From NCBI GenBank assembly GCA_030613165.1, contig JAUWMN010000008.1:1-14569 (forward strand): a stretch of DNA of 14,569 nt, read 5' to 3'. Below the pieces are notes generated by a model, which saw only the letters and a list, made by a program, of their open reading frames with translations, had not been told where the DNA came from and ran no database searches. Shown one piece after another: positions 12,141 through 14,569 of the stretch; position 1 is the first letter of the stretch; each line of letters begins with the position of its first letter. The position numbers and the translations under genes were made by a program. This DNA is from Desulfobacterales bacterium. Its GTDB lineage: Bacteria > Desulfobacterota > Desulfobacteria > Desulfobacterales > C00003106.

Positions 12141-14114
12141 ATGAGGATTAAACATGTTTGGCGTAAAGTTTTCATTGCCTTTATTGGTCTGATACTGATG
12201 TGTGGATGGCGCAGTGTGCTGTCGGCGCAGGAGAAGGCAAATTACCCCGATACGATTTTAATAAGAATCAGCGAGCTTGAGAAGACCCTCGATGTTATTG
12301 ATGAACTGATCGGCGTTGTTCCCGCTCAATCGATGAATTCTCCTACAGCCCAGCTCAGAGGGATGCTCATGGGCACAAACTGGATTGACCCAACGAGATT
12401 GATCGTCATGGTGTGCGACTTCAACAATGCTCAAACAAGCGCGGCCATGCTTATTCCTTTCCAGCAGTCAAACGAAAATTTCCAGATGGCCTTCAAGGCC
12501 GTTGCCGGTCCTGACTACTATGTCCTTGCGCTGCCTCCGGGCGGGACCGTTTCAGACGCTGTCAAAGCGGTATTGGTTGATGCCTCCGGGGCCAAAGCGA
12601 CTGCTTCGTTGTCCGTGGAATTGAATATCCGGGCGCTCTTAAATAAATTCGATGCACAGATTATGGAAGGACTCAATAAACTGGAGAACTTTCCACAAGG
12701 AGAGGGAAATCCTCCGTTCGGGCCAAACCCTCAAGATATAAAAACCATGTTACTAAAAATGCTGGAGGTGGCCGAACAGGTGGAAACCCTTACAATGGGA
12801 CTCGACCTGAGACCGGATAAAATTACCATGTCTTACGAGGCAAAGGCTTCAGACGGGAGTGAGTTGGCCGGGCTCTTTACGCAGGGTGGAAAGACGTCTT
12901 TTTTGGATGCCTACAAACCGAAACAACAGATGAACTTCAGGTCCCGCAGTTACGATATGACGGGCATGCTTAATCTGCTCGAAAGGTGCTTCGGTAAGTT
13001 CTATGAAAGTGTGGGGATCAATTTCGCCGGCATGGCCGCAATCTGCGAGGGCTTTACCGGAGAAATGGCGGGTGGTGCCTCCTTTAGCAAGGACAGCTTC
13101 GATTTTGAGGCGATCTCCGTCCTCAATGACCTCAAGAGCGCCAGTGTATTTTTAGAGGAAGTCTATATGCCGTGGATGATGAAATTCGGCCAGGATATGG
13201 CTACAGCGATGGCAAAAGATTTGGGTGGAGATGCCAAGAATCTATACGTACAAACGCCGGACAGCACAGTGGATGGTTACAAGGTCATTGGCGTTAAGGC
13301 CCGGTTTCCCTTTATCGCCATGCCGAACGGGATGAATACTCCAGGCATGGATATGATGATTAATTCCGAAACGCGCATGACTACAGTTGGCAAGCTCCTG
13401 TTGATGGCGTCCAACGATAAACGGCTAAGTGAACTGATCAAGATTGCAAAGGGTCTAAAAACAGTACCCGCAAGAGGTCCTTTTATGACCATGGATATCG
13501 ATATGACAGGGTATCTTGATTTTATCATGGATATGATGCCGATGGCTCCGGGGAGTAAGCGGCCACTACCCAAGATGGGGAGAATTACATTTTTGGTAGA
13601 CCTCAAAGGCGGACGGGCCAGTGCCAAGTGGTCAATTATGACTGATGACATCAAGGCCTTAGTAGCGTCCTTTAAGAACGTGGCTATGGCCTCAAGTGAG
13701 AAAGCACCGGCTGGGACTGAAACGCAAAGAAAAGCTGAAGAGGATACCCCAGAGAAAAAAGAGGAGATCGATATCGTGCGACATTGGTTTGACCGGGGGA
13801 TGCTTTTTTCCACGTATGGAAACCATAAAAAGGCAGTCAAGTCTTTCAAAAAGGTGATCGAGCTTTCTCCCGATAATAGCACAGCGCACTTCAACCAGGG
13901 GATATCCTATGGGGAACTCGGTGAATATGAAAAGGCAATATCTTCTCTCGACAAAGCCCTTGAGCTGAGCCCCAAAAACGGGATGTACTTTTATGGCAGA
14001 GGAAGGGTCTACTTGCTGTCCGGTGATAAAGACAATGCAATAGAAGATTTCAAACGGGCAGCAGCTTTGGGAAACAGGGATGCACAAGATTATTTGGAAA
14101 GTGCCGCGCATTAA
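12141..14114 (+). CDS. Secreted Met-rich protein with C-terminal TPR domain, function unknown
   Basis: The 657-residue product starts with a signal peptide (basic 1-9, hydrophobic 10-22, likely cleavage after LSA at 29), so it is exported. Residues 30-515 form a large region I do not recognise, rich in alternating strand-like segments and in methionine: notable clusters lie at about 343-357, 394-413 and 449-479. A charged linker (about 517-546, Lys/Glu/Pro-rich) leads to three TPR units at about 548-581, 582-615 and 616-649 (WFDRGMLFSTYGNHKKAVKS, HFNQGISYGELGEYEKAI, YFYGRGRVYLLSGDKDNAI), which usually bind proteins. The start has AGGAG 6 nt upstream. It is followed 49 nt later by a lipoprotein gene, so the two may act together in the envelope. 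The long N-terminal part might belong to a domain of unknown function; I claim no role. Confidence 0.88.
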   Translation: MRIKHVWRKVFIAFIGLILMCGWRSVLSAQEKANYPDTILIRISELEKTLDVIDELIGVVPAQSMNSPTAQLRGMLMGTNWIDPTRLIVMVCDFNNAQTSAAMLIPFQQSNENFQMAFKAVAGPDYYVLALPPGGTVSDAVKAVLVDASGAKATASLSVELNIRALLNKFDAQIMEGLNKLENFPQGEGNPPFGPNPQDIKTMLLKMLEVAEQVETLTMGLDLRPDKITMSYEAKASDGSELAGLFTQGGKTSFLDAYKPKQQMNFRSRSYDMTGMLNLLERCFGKFYESVGINFAGMAAICEGFTGEMAGGASFSKDSFDFEAISVLNDLKSASVFLEEVYMPWMMKFGQDMATAMAKDLGGDAKNLYVQTPDSTVDGYKVIGVKARFPFIAMPNGMNTPGMDMMINSETRMTTVGKLLLMASNDKRLSELIKIAKGLKTVPARGPFMTMDIDMTGYLDFIMDMMPMAPGSKRPLPKMGRITFLVDLKGGRASAKWSIMTDDIKALVASFKNVAMASSEKAPAGTETQRKAEEDTPEKKEEIDIVRHWFDRGMLFSTYGNHKKAVKSFKKVIELSPDNSTAHFNQGISYGELGEYEKAISSLDKALELSPKNGMYFYGRGRVYLLSGDKDNAIEDFKRAAALGNRDAQDYLESAAH

Positions 14115-14134
14115 ATGGCAAAAGATTGGCCGGC

Positions 14135-14149
14135 GGCCACTCCGTGGTC
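14135..14149 (+). terminator. Small hairpin between TPR gene and lipoprotein gene
   Basis: GGCCAC-TCC-GTGGTC can form a 6-bp stem with one G-U pair, followed by ATTTATT. An overlapping alternative is TGGCC-GGC-GGCCA. The stem is GC-rich but the T-run is poor, so it may be only a weak terminator or an RNA processing site. Confidence 0.25.
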
Positions 14150-14163
14150 ATTTATTCAAACAC

Positions 14164-14569
14164 ATGCGAAAAACTATTGTAATCACATTATGCGTTCTTT
14201 TTCTATTTGCCTCTTGCGTTCCAATGACTACCCAGAACAGCGTTAAGCCGCAAGGTGAGTCAGCTCAAGTAATTGTTGAAGAAAAGGAAATAGTCGTTTC
14301 TAAAAACGAATCTAAACACGTACCTGTCAAGAAAAGCATAACTGTCAAACGAAAGATCAAGAAAAGCACAGCTGTTAAACGAAAGACTTCGGTAAAAGAA
14401 GTGTTCGGGAAGAGCGATCACTTCCATGACCTCGAAGAGGGAAAAGAGATATCTGAAAAAAGGGATAATCGCGGTGACCGCAAGGACAAGATTCAACCGG
14501 AGCACGGCAGTAACAGGATCGAGCCTTCGCAGATAATTCCTCAAGTACATAAGATTCAACCGGAGCACG
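14164..14569 (+). CDS. Lysine-rich lipoprotein with internal repeats (partial, C-terminus outside window)
   Basis: The frame opens with MRKTIVITLCVLFLFASC, a type II signal peptide: two basic residues, a hydrophobic core and a cysteine at 18 after FAS (lipobox with F at -3, slightly atypical). The mature part is highly charged and low in complexity: VIVEEKEIVVSKNE, the near-repeats KKSITVKRK and KKSTAVKRK, and the repeat KIQPEH at 63-nt spacing. It looks like an extended surface or periplasm-spanning anchor. No domain is recognised. The start lacks a clear ribosome site, so translation may be weak or coupled to the TPR gene 49 nt upstream. The gene continues past the right edge, so length and tail are unknown. 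Confidence 0.7.
   Translation, partial: MRKTIVITLCVLFLFASCVPMTTQNSVKPQGESAQVIVEEKEIVVSKNESKHVPVKKSITVKRKIKKSTAVKRKTSVKEVFGKSDHFHDLEEGKEISEKRDNRGDRKDKIQPEHGSNRIEPSQIIPQVHKIQPEH
14488..14569 (+). repeat. 63-bp-period direct repeat inside the lipoprotein gene
   Basis: AAGATTCAACCGGAGCACG occurs identically at 14488-14506 and 14551-14569, exactly 63 nt (21 codons) apart, encoding KIQPEH each time. The second copy ends at the window edge, so an array may continue beyond. The in-frame period suggests repeat expansion in the protein. Confidence 0.75.

Noticed and set aside
13277..13894. Minus-strand open frame of 205 codons
   Set aside because: It is antisense to the TPR protein gene and has no family motif or ribosome site.
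14115..14246. Short frame starting with ATG directly after the TPR gene stop
   Set aside because: It has no ribosome site or domain, and it overlaps the better-supported lipoprotein start in another frame.
14260..14568. Minus-strand open frame of 102 codons rich in Leu and Phe
   Set aside because: It is the complement of the Lys/Glu-rich lipoprotein frame, which has a convincing signal peptide; the hydrophobic look comes from complementing AAG/GAA codons.

Overview
The window looks like chromosomal DNA from an anaerobic or facultative Gram-negative bacterium, most likely of the Desulfobacterota (old Deltaproteobacteria). This is an inference from gene content: an Elp3-like radical SAM gene overlapping era, a FIST sensor paired with a histidine kinase, a small Cys-rich zinc-ribbon protein, tandem universal stress domains, and an exported octaheme cytochrome c of the hydroxylamine oxidoreductase (HAO) type. 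No rRNA, tRNA, CRISPR array or transposon is visible.

Layout. Positions 1-3189 (minus strand) form a tight four-gene operon read right to left: radical SAM protein, Era GTPase, ATP-grasp enzyme, and a TIGR01777-type SDR epimerase cut by the window edge. A good sigma70-type promoter (TTGACA, 17-nt spacer, TAGTTT) lies at 3256-3284, directly abutted upstream by a perfect 12-bp tandem repeat. Positions 3345-8070 (minus strand) form a second operon: a 530-residue fusion of a quinolinate-synthase (NadA)-like domain to a YcgR/PilZ-type module, then a FIST-domain sensor, then a GAF-like/HisKA/HATPase/REC hybrid histidine kinase. Positions 8071-8499 are an AT-rich divergent intergenic region with a 37-bp dyad and several -10-like boxes.

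From 8500 onward everything is on the plus strand: a small zinc-ribbon protein, a double-thioredoxin-fold disulfide oxidoreductase, a tandem UspA protein (these three probably co-transcribed), a candidate terminator, an octaheme HAO-family cytochrome with a TTG start, a secreted Met-rich protein ending in TPRs, and a lipoprotein with repeats that runs off the right edge.

The most unusual content is the NadA-like/PilZ - FIST - hybrid kinase operon. The three Fe-S ligand cysteines of NadA appear to be kept, while several substrate-site motifs look changed and a c-di-GMP-type domain has been added. I infer a sensory device that links a [4Fe-4S] protein to c-di-GMP and to a two-component kinase, rather than simple NAD biosynthesis. 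The right-hand cluster (thiol redox, stress protein, HAO-like cytochrome) fits defence against, or respiration of, reactive nitrogen species, but the sequence alone does not prove this.
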